In this document: positions 33,759-46,139 of the stretch, piece by piece
Layout: the number at the start of each line of letters is the position of its first letter
Numbering within the stretch: the stretch's first letter is position 1
Source of the DNA: Maea johnstoni
Lineage: Eukaryota > Annelida > Polychaeta > Spionida > Magelonidae
Direction of reading: 5' to 3'
Assembly: GCA_963942565.1 (NCBI GenBank)
Contig: OZ012694.1
Location: 23,712,384-23,776,383, forward strand
Length of the DNA: 64,000 nt
Program-made: the position numbers and the translations under genes
Notes under the pieces: model-generated
What the model saw: only the letters and a program-made list of their open reading frames with translations
Database searches by the model: none
Told to the model about the DNA's origin: nothing

Positions 33759-35580
33759 AGTGATGTAAATTGGGTTCCGGGAAACATTCCCCCTTCAAAT
33801 ATGTTCTAAATTAACCTTATGCTGGAGATATAATATAGTCAGAAGGGTCAGGCCTTTTTGAGGCCTGCGGTCAAGGAATGGGTTAAGGAGAGGCTGACCT
33901 CTGGCAAGTCTTTTGTCCAGTTATTGAAGCGTAAAATGGTGACTAACCAAGCAAGTTACTTGTCTAATCATTTGGACAAGTACATCAGGTAATCGTGTTA
34001 AATTACCACCAGCGGCTACTTGGCTAGTTATCTATGTACAGATGAACCCACTGACCAGTTCCCAGACACTGTCCCACTGACCGAGTCTCCAGAATTCCTT
34101 GAAAACCTTCTCCCCTCCACCTCCCTGTGTAGGAGAGTGTGGAGCAATGATCGGAATGTTGGAATTTGTATAGACGCTGATTGACTACTGGAGCTGACCG
34201 CTAGTATAATGCACTGGTCGGTTGCACAGCCCTGAAACCCTGATGGACACTTGGACAGATAGCAGGTATAAGTCAGGGTAGGGCTTAACATAGTACTATA
34301 GGGCTTTTAATACTCAAATAATGTGTCGGAGTGTAGCAATTCAATTAGAAATACCACTTAGTATTTAGAGCAATACTTGTTTCAAAAGTATTGTAGATCT
34401 GGGTGAAAATTTTCAATCTGATTGCGACAGACAGATTGGTTGAATCCAAAAGATTGATTCAGTCTGACTGTGTGGAATGTGGAGAGATAATGGGGGAAGA
34501 GTTAGGACAGGGGCCGGCTAAGCATGAACTGGGGCTTTTAACAAATAACATTATTGTATCTACTACACCAAAATATTGTAAATATTATCGCTCTGACAAA
34601 AGCAATATTCAGAAAATATTTGAAGGAGAAATGTTGATCAAAATCCAATGTACAACTCTCCTTCAAATATCTTGTGAATTTGTGATTAATTCCAAAGTTA
34701 TTTTCAAAAGTACCTAAGATCCAGACAACACTTTGTCAAGAAGCTCTCAAGGCATGAAAGGGTTAAAAAGAGCTTTTGATTCAGTCAGACTGGAACAAGG
34801 GAATACTCTTCACAAATAAGTTAGCTAGCATACACGTATACCAGTTCAAATAGACCATGTACATACCAAACAAGCACTTCATAAGGGTCATAATCTGGAG
34901 GACCAATTTCAATTTGTATTTCAAAGAACAGAGAAGGTAAAGGCTTAAAAGTAAAGCATTACAAAATTACCATATGCAGATACGACTAATTAGGAAATGA
35001 TGGAAATCCTATGACATCCTAAGAAAATCCTAGGAATTTCTTGCTATTTCAAGGTTTGTAATGTATGGTAAGTGCAGTCAGCCTGGAAGAGGGCGCCTGG
35101 TAGCCCTAACTTTAGCAGGTAATGAGAGAGGCAGCAAAAGGTAATGATAGGATAGGTATTGATAACCAGTAAACCATGGAGGAGGGAGCTATTAGGCGCA
35201 ACAGGTACCAGCAGGTAATTGACCTCATTTACTCATTAATTAGCTTTCTGCACTCATTGGCCTGATTTAGGCTACTTAGGGACACCTCATTGGAATGTTG
35301 CATTTCATAGTGCACTTCACAATCAAGGTCTTAAACTGAATTTATAAATTGTTGCCTAGGTTTTTTGTTGTTGTTTTTTTCTTTTTGAAGCAATGCGTAC
35401 TGGAATATAATGAATAATGATAATGAAATAAGAAGAAAGAGTAACAAAATCAAATGCATTGATGGAAACTGACTAGCTGGCTAATTTGCCAAAATACGCA
35501 AAAATAAAAAGTTTCAAAATGTGCCCATTGAAAGACCTAGCCTAAATGCCAAACAAAAAGTATTGGCATCCTTTTTGTTT
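33759..35580. other. AT-rich spacer
   Basis: About 1.8 kb without recognisable gene. Frames at 34,028-34,291 (minus) and 34,403-34,717 (plus) lack features. Confidence 0.45.
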
Positions 35581-36010
35581 TGCCATCTGGTTGGTAGTAC
35601 CCTCCTAACTAACTTTCGTGGAAATTAAAACGAGCACTGCCTGCATACTGAAAAAGTCACTGCCCAAACGAAAAGTGCTTTTTCTGAATGAGTAGCTCTT
35701 CCTCTTACGCACCAACCTCTCAGCACTCCCAACTAAAACTGAAGAGTCAAACAAACAAGAAACAGCAGCCCAAGAGTTGTTTTCTTCAAAAGCTTCCTTC
35801 CCACTTCTATCAGCCCGCCACGCCACTCCTTTTGAGCTCCCCTATACATACACCAAAAAAATGGAGCTTCTAAGAGTAAAGTGGCATCGGAGAAGATAAC
35901 CAAGACAGGATGCCAGCCAGCAAATGGTGGCTAACTGGAGGCATGGCTTATTTACTCTGGCTCAAGTGGAATGAGTTCCCGGAGAACATAAAGACAGCTG
36001 ATAGTGTGCA
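35581..36010. other. Balanced patch with short frames
   Basis: Frames of 61-73 codons on both strands, rich in Ser/Lys/Gln, no domain. Undetermined. Confidence 0.2.
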
Positions 36011-37109
36011 AAACGTCAAATTGAAAACATTGTAACTTCAGGAGTTTTATGAACGGTTTCTACCGTTACCATTTTGAAATTAGCAACTTTTTCAGTGCGA
36101 TTTAGAACACTATAGATGAGAAGCTGCAATTTGACACCAGATACCAATTAGAATTAAATTGTAATCATCATTATTGCAATTATTATTATTATTATCATTA
36201 CTTTCGTTATTATTAGCATCATTAATATGGCTGTTGTTGTTATTATTATTAGTTATTACTATTACCTGAGATACAGCTCTCTGCTATTAACTATCATAAT
36301 CACTTCCTTTCCTGACAATCAATGATGAATAGTCAATAAAGAAAAGATCCACAGAACAAGCACTCTGATTGCATATTTGGGTCAAATGTAAGATTTCTAC
36401 TCGTCTCTACTGCAGAGATGTTACAAAGTTGCAACAATGTGAAATGTTGTAACAACTGAAGACCCTGGAACAGTATGGAGCCCTGGAATATCACTTGCAA
36501 CATAATTACGAAACTGTAGGCACAATGCAACATAGTTATCTATGCAAATCTAATGTATCAAAATGCAGTGCCTGGTTGATTGGGCTTGTTTTCAAGATAA
36601 ACAACAGCATTGTGATTATCCTGCAGTCACTGCAGATAAAATCACATCTGCCGCATCTCATTTATGATGTCAGCTGCCACTTTTCTGAACATCATTATTG
36701 GATAATTTTTGCACCTAAAGAGAAAATTAACCCAGAGGAGGCTGACTTTTTGAGGTTTGACAGAGAAAATGAGGTATTGTATCAATACAGTAATAGTCAT
36801 TCAAAACAATAAATTTTTAAAAAATACTTTACATTCCAAGGCAACTATCGATTTTAAAAATACAATAGAAGAAAATACAACTTGTTTAATGTCCATTGCT
36901 CAATTAATTGATTGAAAAGAATACTATTTTAGGAGACTGTAGACAAGAGTGGCCAAGTAATCTTTATTCCTCAATCATGTCCGACAAAACATTTTCTTCT
37001 CTTCCATCAGTTCAGATAAAAATTAAATACCTTTGCAAAGTTGCACTAGTCTGCAGTCTAAATCTGTTCAATAGGTGCCCTAAAACAGTGCTCTGAAAAT
37101 GGATTCAGG
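36011..37109. other. AT-rich spacer with ATT triplet patch
   Basis: A (TTA/ATT)n patch lies at about 36,165-36,260. A 105-codon plus-strand frame at 36,495-36,812 shows no domain and no splice support. Confidence 0.4.
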
Positions 37110-37410
37110 CACTGACATAAGTACTAGCCCGCTTGCCCTGGCAAGTGAATTTTTGACTTTCTGAACACTTAACATATTTGTTTTCATAGGAAATGGCCCA
37201 GATACCCAGAACTTTGCAAACAATGCAACAAACTGAAAAGAAAATGGTTTTCAAATCTTTAAATCCTTGATGAACAATAAATGCCTTTCTAGCATATATT
37301 ATATATCTTACTTCGGGCAAGTCAAAAATTATGCCGGGCAAATTGAAATCATTCACTACTTGCCCGGCATGGCAAGTTAGTTCTGAAAATTATGTTGGTG
37401 GCTGGGCTTG
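37110..37410. mobile_element. ACTTGCC/GGCAAGT repeat family (R4), diverged copy
   Basis: Starts 'actagcccgcttgccctggcaagtga' and ends 'tacttgcccggcatggcaagttagtt', so both ends carry paired TTGCC/GGCAA half palindromes. The middle differs from the copies at 21.8 and 27.9 kb. Confidence 0.5.
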
Positions 37411-37639
37411 CATACATTTGACTCCAAACAGGAAGGTATTAGAAGTAGGAGAGTAAAGTGAGGAGCTGAAGAGTCTTGCATGACCATAAATCTCTCTCCA
37501 CCGCTACAGGGCTATCAACACAGTTATCTAAGGACATACATCAACTCATAAAATGCTGCCGACTTTCAACTTCTTGTCAGAGTAGGCTTATCTCAGGAAT
37601 GCAATTGGAATAATGTTACTATCTACCCCTCACGCCCAC

Positions 37640-38105
37640 CTAGACAAAAGAGTCACAGGGTCCACTTTCTTATCCGGGCAAATTTATTTGGTGAAAAGTG
37701 TTTTTGAAGTTTCCTTTGGATAATAATTATTTTGCTACGTGGTGCTATAGCCTAGGAGAGCAGACCACTTTCACAGGGGCCACTTTCTTATCCAGGAAAA
37801 TTTATTTGGTGAAGTGTTTTTGAAGGTTCCTTTGGATAAGAACTATTTTCTATATGGTGCTACCTAGGAGAGCAGACCACTTTCACAGGGGCCACTTTCT
37901 TATCCGGGGAAATATGTTTGGTAAAGTCTTTTTGAAGTTTTCTTTGTATAAGAATTATTTTGCTACATGGTGCTACTATAACCTAGGAGAGCAGACCACT
38001 TTCACAAGCCCCACTTAAATATCCAGGGGAATTTATTTGGTAAAAAGTGTTTTTGAAGTTTCCTTGGGATAAGAATTATTTTGCTGCATAGTTTTTACTT
38101 CAAAG
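37640..38105. repeat. Four-unit tandem array, about 118-bp unit
   Basis: Units share 'ccactttcttatccgggcaaa', 'tttatttggtgaaaagtgtt', 'ttgaagtttcctttggataa' and 'cctaggagagcagaccactt'. Landmark 'aggagagcagacc' falls near 37,755, 37,866 and 37,985. Confidence 0.9.
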
Positions 38106-38552
38106 GAGTTATAATAAAACTATCCAATTTGATTTGCACAGAATTCAAGACAAGGGATAATTAGAAATACTCAATAACTCTGCACAAAAGAAATGATAAT
38201 ACTACATGAGAAATAGTTGCCAAGATGGGATAGAATGAAATGCATGCAAAAACGAAACAACATGTGACTTAGTATCACCTTATTAAAGCTAGCTATTCTT
38301 GTCTCTGACAGGTTGCCGAGTTATTAATTACTAAGCTCTATATTGAGGTAGAGGTATGATTAAACTGTTACACCTGTTGCCATCTAATTAACTCTTCTTT
38401 GTCATCCAGCTTCCTGGCCCCATCAGCCTGTCACAGGCCCACTTACCTGAAATAGACAGCATTGCTCCTTCTAACAGACAATACTCAGCAAATAAATGCA
38501 TTATCACAGGTAAGTGAGGTAACCCATCTTTAGCCAGCATGAAAATTGTATA

Positions 38553-38555
<3 letters not shown>
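38106..38555. other. AT-rich spacer
   Basis: No gene recognised. Confidence 0.5.

Positions 38556-38557
<2 letters not shown>

Positions 38558-38634
<77 letters not shown>
38558..38634. repeat. (TA)n microsatellite
   Basis: About 75 bp of TA repeat. Tyr/Ile frames across it are artefacts. Confidence 0.97.
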
Positions 38635-38639
<5 letters not shown>

Positions 38640-39927
38640 ATATTTTTTACATATTTTTATACCAAAATCCTGATAAAAATAATAACCAAGTCGACGTAAG
38701 TAAAACATATAAAGGAAGCAAAACCAATACAAAGGGTGAGAAATACAAAATAATTATGTAGGAGATTTGCTACAAAATTCAAAGCAAAGAAGTAGAAGTA
38801 TTAAGTGAACTTGAAAACTAAACAGAAGATATACTGAACAGGCGAACACACACCATTGGGGCGGGACGTTCCCTTGCATCCAATCACATACAGTTAGTTG
38901 CTTATCTTGCAGCCAATTTGTAGAGTTAGATATCTAAACAGACACAGTAGTGTATCACTGGCGCTATGCTATAGCCGTGCCTGTTTGCATGCTTGCTTGA
39001 GTAGGGAAGATGCAAGTTCCGCAATGCAATTCACTTATTCAGTCTACCCAGTGAAGTGGTAGAATGTTTTACTTATATGCATTGTGGGATTTGTACCAGC
39101 TGCGCTGAATACTTTCAGTTAAGTAGACACTTGCATTTTTTGGGCATTGTGAGCTAAGGTTGGTTATGACCAAATTAGAGTGATTTCTTTATAAGTTGAA
39201 TCTTTGCCCAAGCCTAAGAGAGAGCAACCGGAAAATCTCTGAGGAAGTCATGTACAGTGGGGTACTTCAAAGGGAGCACTAACCATAATATGGTTATTGT
39301 GCCCAAGCACAATAAGAATTTAAGGTACTGAAGGAAGAAATGTGGGGGTGTTCAGTAAATGCGATGAGCTAACTCAATAAGTGCAATCAATGGATCTTAT
39401 GAGGACTACATCAAAGAGTTTTGAACGATCATAACAAATTGATTTCCTGTCAGGATCAATGCATGGATCTTCTTTCAAACGCTCATTATTTCCCTCTATC
39501 GTATATTTTTTAATAGAAAAATATTTTCTTTATTCAAGTGAAGGGATGGCGATTTACCATTGAGAGATAAGGCTGATCATGTCATTCAATCTGATCATAA
39601 TAGTCTAGCATACTTAACTCTATAAATCAAGAAATACTAATTGGATATTTGGATATCATATTTGAGGTCCAGAAAAAATGGTGAAAAATTGGGACATTTT
39701 GAAGTGAACCTTGATTGGATAATATAGAGAAAATGTAATCATAAAAATTATCGGAAAACTTTTAAAATTGAAGATTCAGACTTCATAGAATTAAATGTGA
39801 TAATTATAAGAAATTAAAGAGATAACGTCAAAGGTTTAAAAAAAAAGCGCAATCTAGGATTTGTGTTATAAACTTGAAGAACTTAAGAAGAGCTTTGCTT
39901 GAGACCTTGAACAGAAGGGTTGCACAC
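38635..39927. other. AT-rich spacer
   Basis: No gene recognised. A balanced patch at 38,845-39,250 has no coding frame. Confidence 0.45.
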
Positions 39928-40614
39928 TCCTATAAGTAGATCGAGCAACTCTATCGTCGGGTATGCCGTTGTTAACATTCTGAGATTGATAGGCCATACC
40001 CACGATAGAGAAAGCCCCATACAAAACTTTTCCACTGCGCCCAAAAAACTGGGCGCTCACATTTCTAGCCCAGTCTGGCCACCCAAACCAACTGAATTCG
40101 TTCCCTACCTTGTTAATTTACGTTGTGACGCTTTTACAGCACTCAAATCCGTCCAGAGTGCGAGAAATGAGAGCTTTTTGGCTGGAAGCGATAATTTTCA
40201 CCGTGTCCGTGCCGCCATTTAATTCGATATATGACTAGTCGAGCAGCACACGTGTGAGAAAGTGATAGGTTTGATACGGGAAATGATGGACAGTACTGCT
40301 CGACTAGTCATATATCGAATTAAATGGCGGCACGGACACGGTGAAAATTATCGCTTCCAGCCAAAAAGCTCTCATTTCTCGCACTCTGGACGGATTTGAG
40401 TGCTGTAAAAGCGTCACAACGTAAATTAACAAGGTAGGGAACGAATTCAGTTGGTTTGGGTGGCCAGACTGGGCTAGAAATGTGAGCGCCCAGTTTTTTG
40501 GGCGCAGTGGAAAAGTTTTGTATGGGGCTTTCTCTATCGTGGGTATGGCCTATCAATCTCAGAATGTAAACAACGACATACCCGACGATAGAGTTGCTCG
40601 ATCTATCCTATAAG
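39928..40614. mobile_element. Foldback element: 310-bp inverted arms, 49-bp loop, 9-bp target duplication
   Basis: A 669-bp element (39,937-40,605) is flanked by the direct repeat TCCTATAAG at 39,928-39,936 and 40,606-40,614. The left arm (39,937-40,246) and right arm (40,296-40,605) are reverse complements over 310 bp; I find two mismatches, both near the outer end. Ends begin TAGATCGAGCAACTCTATCG. A 9-bp duplication with long inverted arms resembles Mutator-like foldback elements. Matching open frames of 100 and 78 codons on opposite strands are mirror images of the arms, not genes. Confidence 0.88.
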
Positions 40615-41480
40615 AATTCAAAAATTACATCTGATTTAATTACAATAAATACAGAAAGAGTGGTTCTTTCGAAAGGCAACACTTGTTTTACAAGCTATAG
40701 AAGTATATTTAGATGGGGTGTAATATATGCACTGGTCGACCTACCTAACCAACTGTGACATAGTAGCAAAAATAAAACAGCACAACTCCACGACTGTCAG
40801 TGTCAAGGTATAGTTGTGGTGTTGTTTACAAAGTGGAGTTGACAACTGATTTTCCCTCTTATGGATTCGCGGGTTTTGAATAAACTCGTAGTGTCGAACG
40901 GAAGTAATGACACAGCCATGTATAGTATTCATTGAACTGGTGAAATATTAATTTTGTTATCTCCACCCCCGTAAGTTAGCATACAAATCTGTGCTCTGCA
41001 TACCGCCAGCGCCCGACCACTGTAGATGACCTAGCTACTTCGTCTATGGGCTACTATCTCTCTCAACTTCCAAACAAACAACTCGCTTTCAAAAGCAACT
41101 AACACGCATATATGGCACTGGCAAATACCTAAAATAGACAGATAAGGTACCATATACCCTGTCCATATCGTGTGTTATATTGGTTTCTCAACTTAAACTC
41201 GTCGCTCGCTTGAACAATCCCGTTATGACAAGAGGAGCCTTACAGTCCACATGGGCCACAGCCATATTTGTAGTGCTTCGGATCGGAAGATGCGAACTGC
41301 TCAAGCGATTACTTCCCTCCTAAAAAGTATTAAAACTAAAGTTTATACTCACGGAAAAGTTGTTACATATAGTCCAATACGTCTTGAAGACTGTTGTATA
41401 ACTATTCCGTCGGTGAACAGTCTCTTAAGCACTTAAATTCCAAGTTTCTTGCTACATACACTGTGACAGCCTTGCACAGC
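40615..41480. other. Spacer, partly balanced
   Basis: No domain-bearing frame. A balanced segment at 40,960-41,300 might be regulatory. Confidence 0.35.
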
Positions 41481-41489
41481 TCGATGCGG

Positions 41490-41600
41490 TGTTTCCATAT
41501 AAACCACGTGACCTGGCATTCAAATACATGGTCCGGGCACATGACGTCACTGCCATCCCTCCGCCTGTGAAGACAGCAGCAATGATAGACGCATCGGGAG
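41490..41600. promoter_or_regulatory. Promoter-like cluster: TATAAA, CACGTG and TGACGTCA
   Basis: Within about 60 bp lie TATAAA (41,498-41,503), an E-box CACGTG (41,506-41,511) and a full cAMP-response-type TGACGTCA (41,542-41,549), in a balanced patch. These are real core-promoter and bZIP/bHLH motifs, but no exon is identified beside them. It could serve the minus-strand secreted gene or an unseen transcript. Confidence 0.25.
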
Positions 41601-41649
41601 TAGGGGAGGGGGTAGACTAGGCTACTAGTCCCTGTAATGTTCACCTTCC

Positions 41650-44010
41650 CTTATGTGTTGACCAAGCACTGTGGTGTGGTACCAGGTTTGGTAGATAGAT
41701 GGCACCACCTGCTCCTCCCATTTCTATATGTTTACAGGTCATAATCAAACTGAATCCTGGTGAGATGAATGTAAACTAAATTGACCACTGTGGCTACCGT
41801 GACCTACACTATTTGGTGCTTGGTAACAGAAAAAAAACATAACAGAAAAATTCATATGACAGCCTAGAAATCTAGGCTAGGGAGGGGGCAGTTGCGACAG
41901 GGAGAAAAATTTCGAGGGAAAACAACACATCCTTTTTTCTTTGAAAACAGTGTTATTTCATGCAAAAAATGTCACTTTTCTCATATCGTGAATTGAATCA
42001 TAAACTTTTAACCATGAATGTGTTTATACCAGAGAAATACATGCATGTCTACTACTCCCAGGTTTATACCTAGTAGCAAGACGTCCCAATTCCGAAGCGC
42101 AAGCATTTTTCGGTGCAGTATTGTAAAATGAGACCCACCTTCCTGGTTACGATTTTTAAAAGTATATTACTTCAAAGTAACGATCTCCATATTTAAGACA
42201 TGGTTTAAAGCATCATGAATGTTTGTAAATTTATAAGAAAAGAAAACTACGTTATAGAGTTGTTTAATTTCCCTTATAAATCCATTTCTAATTAATTTTT
42301 AACCCCATTACTTTAGAAATGTGCACATTTGTTAACTTGTTTATAATAATTATAATTGGAAAATGAAGCAATATTTCAAATGGAGTAGTCATTGGCACAA
42401 ATATGAAGTGTAGTTAATATACCCATCAGAAACAAAACAGAACTTCAGTCAAAACTTAGACGAATAATATTTCTCGAAACATTGCTTCGTTACTAAATAC
42501 TTCTCCATGTGTCAAACACTGTATGTCCTTCAGAGCTGAAACTAACACTTATCTATAGACCAGAAAACAAACTGAAAATGTCATATTTCACCTGTGAGGA
42601 AAACTACACACTTAAGGTAATAAACTCTACTTTGCAAAAAATATCTGCCCCCCCCCCCCCCCATCCCCCAATTTTGACAAAAAAATACAACATATACATG
42701 TACCTGTATTGCACTCGCGATGATACGACTTTAAACTAGTCATCAAAAAAAAAAGAAAATCTGGAAATATTTGAGGATGGATATTTTTACGCAAGAGGAA
42801 ATATAAATACATATTTTTTTCGTCTAATCTATCGTTAAGCCATTCCATATTTGCCATTCCATACATTGTAGGCTCAAGATAAGAATGGGTTAAGGTAGCC
42901 TATGGGGTTATCATTATTTTATTTTTTTTTACTTTTCCCTCTACCCTGCTTTTATTTGACAATTCAGCCTATACAAAGTATTTATTGCCCGAAAGGTCTT
43001 CTGAAAAAGAATATATTAATCATCACACAAGTACCTTCACAGCTGGGTGTAGGGCTTTAAAGGTAAAACTGAAAAACAAGACATGCATGGTGTTTGCAAA
43101 CGGAGCTCCTATCCAAACGTATGGATTGGAGGCCTTCGCATTTCAAAACTCTAAAGGAATGGTCATTATGGCGGGAAGGGTATCATATTTTCTAATGCTT
43201 TAGTCCGTTCAAATTTTGTAACCACTTGCTCTTTTTTTTTTCAGGTTCCAATATGTTGGAAAAAAGCCTCAATTGTGAAATATTTCCCTCCGAAATACTC
43301 AAACTCTGCTCAGTGATGGCCAAGACAGTCCCTGTTTATCTGATCGAGGAAATGGATATAGGCTATCACATATGCAAAAAATTACTTTGATCAGCTTGCA
43401 ATTTTTCTAATGAAGATAGGTGATGATCGAATATATTCTTTTACGCAACTTACTTAGGGCGATACAAAGCTGCAATAGACCGGAGTTGTCGCAGTGCGGT
43501 TGTTGCGGAAGATTAGTTGGTATATTATCCGCTAGATGGCCACACGTATGGACCCATCTTGGCTTTGTGGTGTCAGAGTGGAATGGGGAATGTCACTGCT
43601 CTTTCGTCTATTTGAGATTAATTGAAAGCAAATCTCTTTTATAATTTTCATTATTGACAATAGTTTAGGCCTATTGGTAATATTAGTGTTTACTGTTATG
43701 GATTAAACGTGTAGGAATTGAAGATTGAAACTATGTTTTTGATAACCTATCCCCCCACATTTTTCAGACATCCCCTCCAATTTTTCTTTTTTTATAACCC
43801 ACACCTGCGTGTTTTCTATGTAATACACATGTGCGTTACATGAGACTCTTATAACAGGTATGGTACCTCACAGGTACGAAACCTACCTGTTAGGATAGTC
43901 TCAGGTAACTACATGTACCTCTCTGGTGTTACACTCTGACTTTTTGTTTTGCTATCGTGCCAATTGATATTTTAGTTTCGCTCCCTGCTAATAGAGGACT
44001 CCTACTGGAA
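41650..44010. other. AT-rich spacer with poly-C
   Basis: About 2.3 kb without recognisable gene. A poly-C run of about 14 lies at 42,649-42,662. Frames at 42,985-43,203 and 43,420-43,644 lack domains. Confidence 0.4.
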
Positions 44011-44014
44011 TATA

Positions 44015-44432
44015 TAAGGGATATTCCAGAAGAAAAGGATGGGCAGGTACGCTAACCTTAAAATGAACGTGTGGGGGGGGGGGGGGGGGGGTAGTTGGTC
44101 ACAGAAATAAAAATTGATGCGGGAGGTGTAGTAACCCCCATAAACATCGGGATTCGGGGCCGATTCCACCCCAAAAAGAAACGTTGGCTTGGGGTCTGTT
44201 CATGAGCCCCCTAAAAGTAAAGATAAATTGGGTGAAGGGGGTCTATTAGTTAGATTTTAAATGGGTGTGGTTTAGCAAAAGAGAAAAATGTGGGCGGGGG
44301 TCTCGAAGTAAAACAAATAATATGGGGAACCAAAAGAAACATGGGGGGGGGGGGGCATTCTTTTAACTAGGAGGATATGAATGCCTGGGCTTTCTTGCCA
44401 CACGCTCGGCTCTTTTTCTGGAATATCCCTTA
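44015..44432. mobile_element. MITE with AGGGATATTCCAGAA ends and G-runs, TA target
   Basis: A 414-bp element (44,017-44,430) from AGGGATATTCCAGAAGAAAA to the inverse TTTTTCTGGAATATCCCT, flanked by TA on both sides. It contains two long poly-G runs (about 19 near 44,072 and about 13 near 44,343) and several GGGGG words. Non-coding. A TA duplication points to the Tc1/mariner group, but TA is too short to be decisive. Confidence 0.55.
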
Positions 44433-44735
44433 TGCCATTGACAATAACTTTTTCAGTTGCACGTTCTGGCTACCGGTATTACCTAGTTCTATATTATTGA
44501 ACCTTACTGTATGCAATGATATCTTATTGTGGATGATCTGCGTTGCACATGAACCGTCCATAATGATATGATATAAGAAGTGGGAAAATAGTTTATGTAT
44601 GAACTAGGTATTACCTTTAGGCTTAGACCAATATAAATTGTGGTTGCTCATCTAAGGTATTACCATGCTCTTTTGCGGTCAGAGAATTGGTACCCCCCTC
44701 TAGCGAGAAATATAGTAACTAAAATATCTTAGTTA
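44433..44735. other. AT-rich spacer
   Basis: No gene seen. Confidence 0.5.
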
Positions 44736-44865
44736 CTACCTAGGGTTTTTAGGGTTAGGTTTATGGATGGTAATCAGGTCCAGGGTTAGATTTAGAGTTA
44801 CCTAACCCTAGCCCTAACACTAGACCTGATTCCTAACCCTAAATCTAACCCTAGGTAGGGGATAC
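44736..44865. repeat. Imperfect inverted repeat made of TTAGGG/CCCTAA-like words
   Basis: The left part is rich in 'tagggttaggtt' and 'ccagggttagattta'; the right part in 'ctaaccctagccctaacac' and 'aaccctaaatctaacccta'. The halves pair around a centre near 44,802: CTACCTAGGG at the left mirrors CCCTAGGTAG at the right, and GGTAATCAGGTC mirrors GACCTGATTCC. Confidence 0.7.
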
Positions 44866-45355
44866 CCAGATAGGGCCCCGTTGAAAGAGGTATTGGGAGG
44901 ACAGTACACTTACAGAGAAGGGGAAGGCAAATGTTGCGGCAGGGCGATTATTAAGGCCGCAGGATGAGTACAAAATGACAGTGTAATAAGGATACGTGCG
45001 CCCAAAAAGTGAGTGGCGGGCGCACGTATCCAAGCCAAGAGTACAGTTGGAAGGTGCATAAGTAGAGCACTGCATCAACAGGTGACGACGTATGGAAGGG
45101 CAAATAGAAGGTGAATGGGTGAGAGTTGCATTGAGTAATAGGCATGTGCAGCAAGTGTGCATGCACGTGACAATACCAACATCATCGGGAACATATCCTT
45201 TATTTACATATTCAAATTAATATTTACATCCATTAAACTATATATTTTCTTGAAGAAATTCTAAACTTTATCACTTATGACAAGCTGACCACTTAACAGA
45301 TCTCATATTCTATGTGAAGGCTAGGCATTACTACACTCATTAAACTTCTTTTTTT
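44866..45355. other. Spacer with balanced patch
   Basis: A balanced segment (44,870-45,180) with short minus-strand frames up to 103 codons and no domain. Confidence 0.35.
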
Positions 45356-45660
45356 TTTAAAGGAAATTCTCAAATTGCCGACTGCACGTATGGATTAAAG
45401 TGCCATCCGAAGCATTTGGAAGCAAGAAATAAACTCTTGCAAAAACAAAAATACACGGGGGCACGGTTCCGAGTTAACCATTGGAGGTCACGTGATCTAT
45501 GAAGCCTCGCTCTCAAAAATGAGAGTAAAAATGAGAGTGAGAGTGCCCGTACGCGGAAGTAAGTTGGTTGACACATGTAAACACATCCCGGAACTGTCAA
45601 CTATTTCGCCTTACAGATTCGGGTTTTGTGAAACGAGCGGTGATATCTGGCGGTATTGGG
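45356..45660. other. Balanced island, possible promoter
   Basis: Contains GGTCACGTGATC (E-box), short 'aatgagagtaaaaatgagagtgagagt' direct repeats and a balanced composition. No exon identified. Confidence 0.2.
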
Positions 45661-46139
45661 GCTAATAAAACGTAATTATTTTCTAGTATTTCCTTTTGAA
45701 CGAAAAAAATCAACATTCTAAGGCGTTGAGGTGCAACTTCTGGAGGGGTCATCTACACAAATGTGATGAGATCTTAGGACAGACAATGAGACAGAATGAA
45801 TTGGAGTTTTTCTTTTATCTGCTGTTTATTGGAAAACGAAAGATCGATGTTTCCTCACTAAATATATGATAGATTGGTATCTGGTCCATGTCTCTGTGTT
45901 ATCACAGAGGCAACCTGTCCATATAATAGACTTATGGCCAAATATCAGATCTTTTTTTTTTATCAAAATGACACATAGTAGTATTTTGTAAAGATTTTCA
46001 GTATTTATTGAGTCCAAGGAAATATTTCAAAAGTTTCACTCACACAAAACAGTTGGTATACTAAATGATGAAAAAAAGCAAATTGTCTTACTATGTAGTT
46101 ACGAAGGGTTGGTATGAGTGTTTTTGGAAATTGGGTAGA
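45661..46139. other. AT-rich spacer
   Basis: No gene recognised. Confidence 0.5.

Noticed and set aside
38388-38761. Tyr/Ile repeat ORFs
   Set aside because: TA microsatellite artefacts; the same applies at 62.6 and 63.7 kb.
39920-40556. 100- and 78-codon ORFs on opposite strands
   Set aside because: Mirror images of the foldback arms; the same peptide read from each arm.
44736-44865. True interstitial telomere
   Set aside because: Words are too degenerate and arranged as an inverted pair; kept only as telomere-like.
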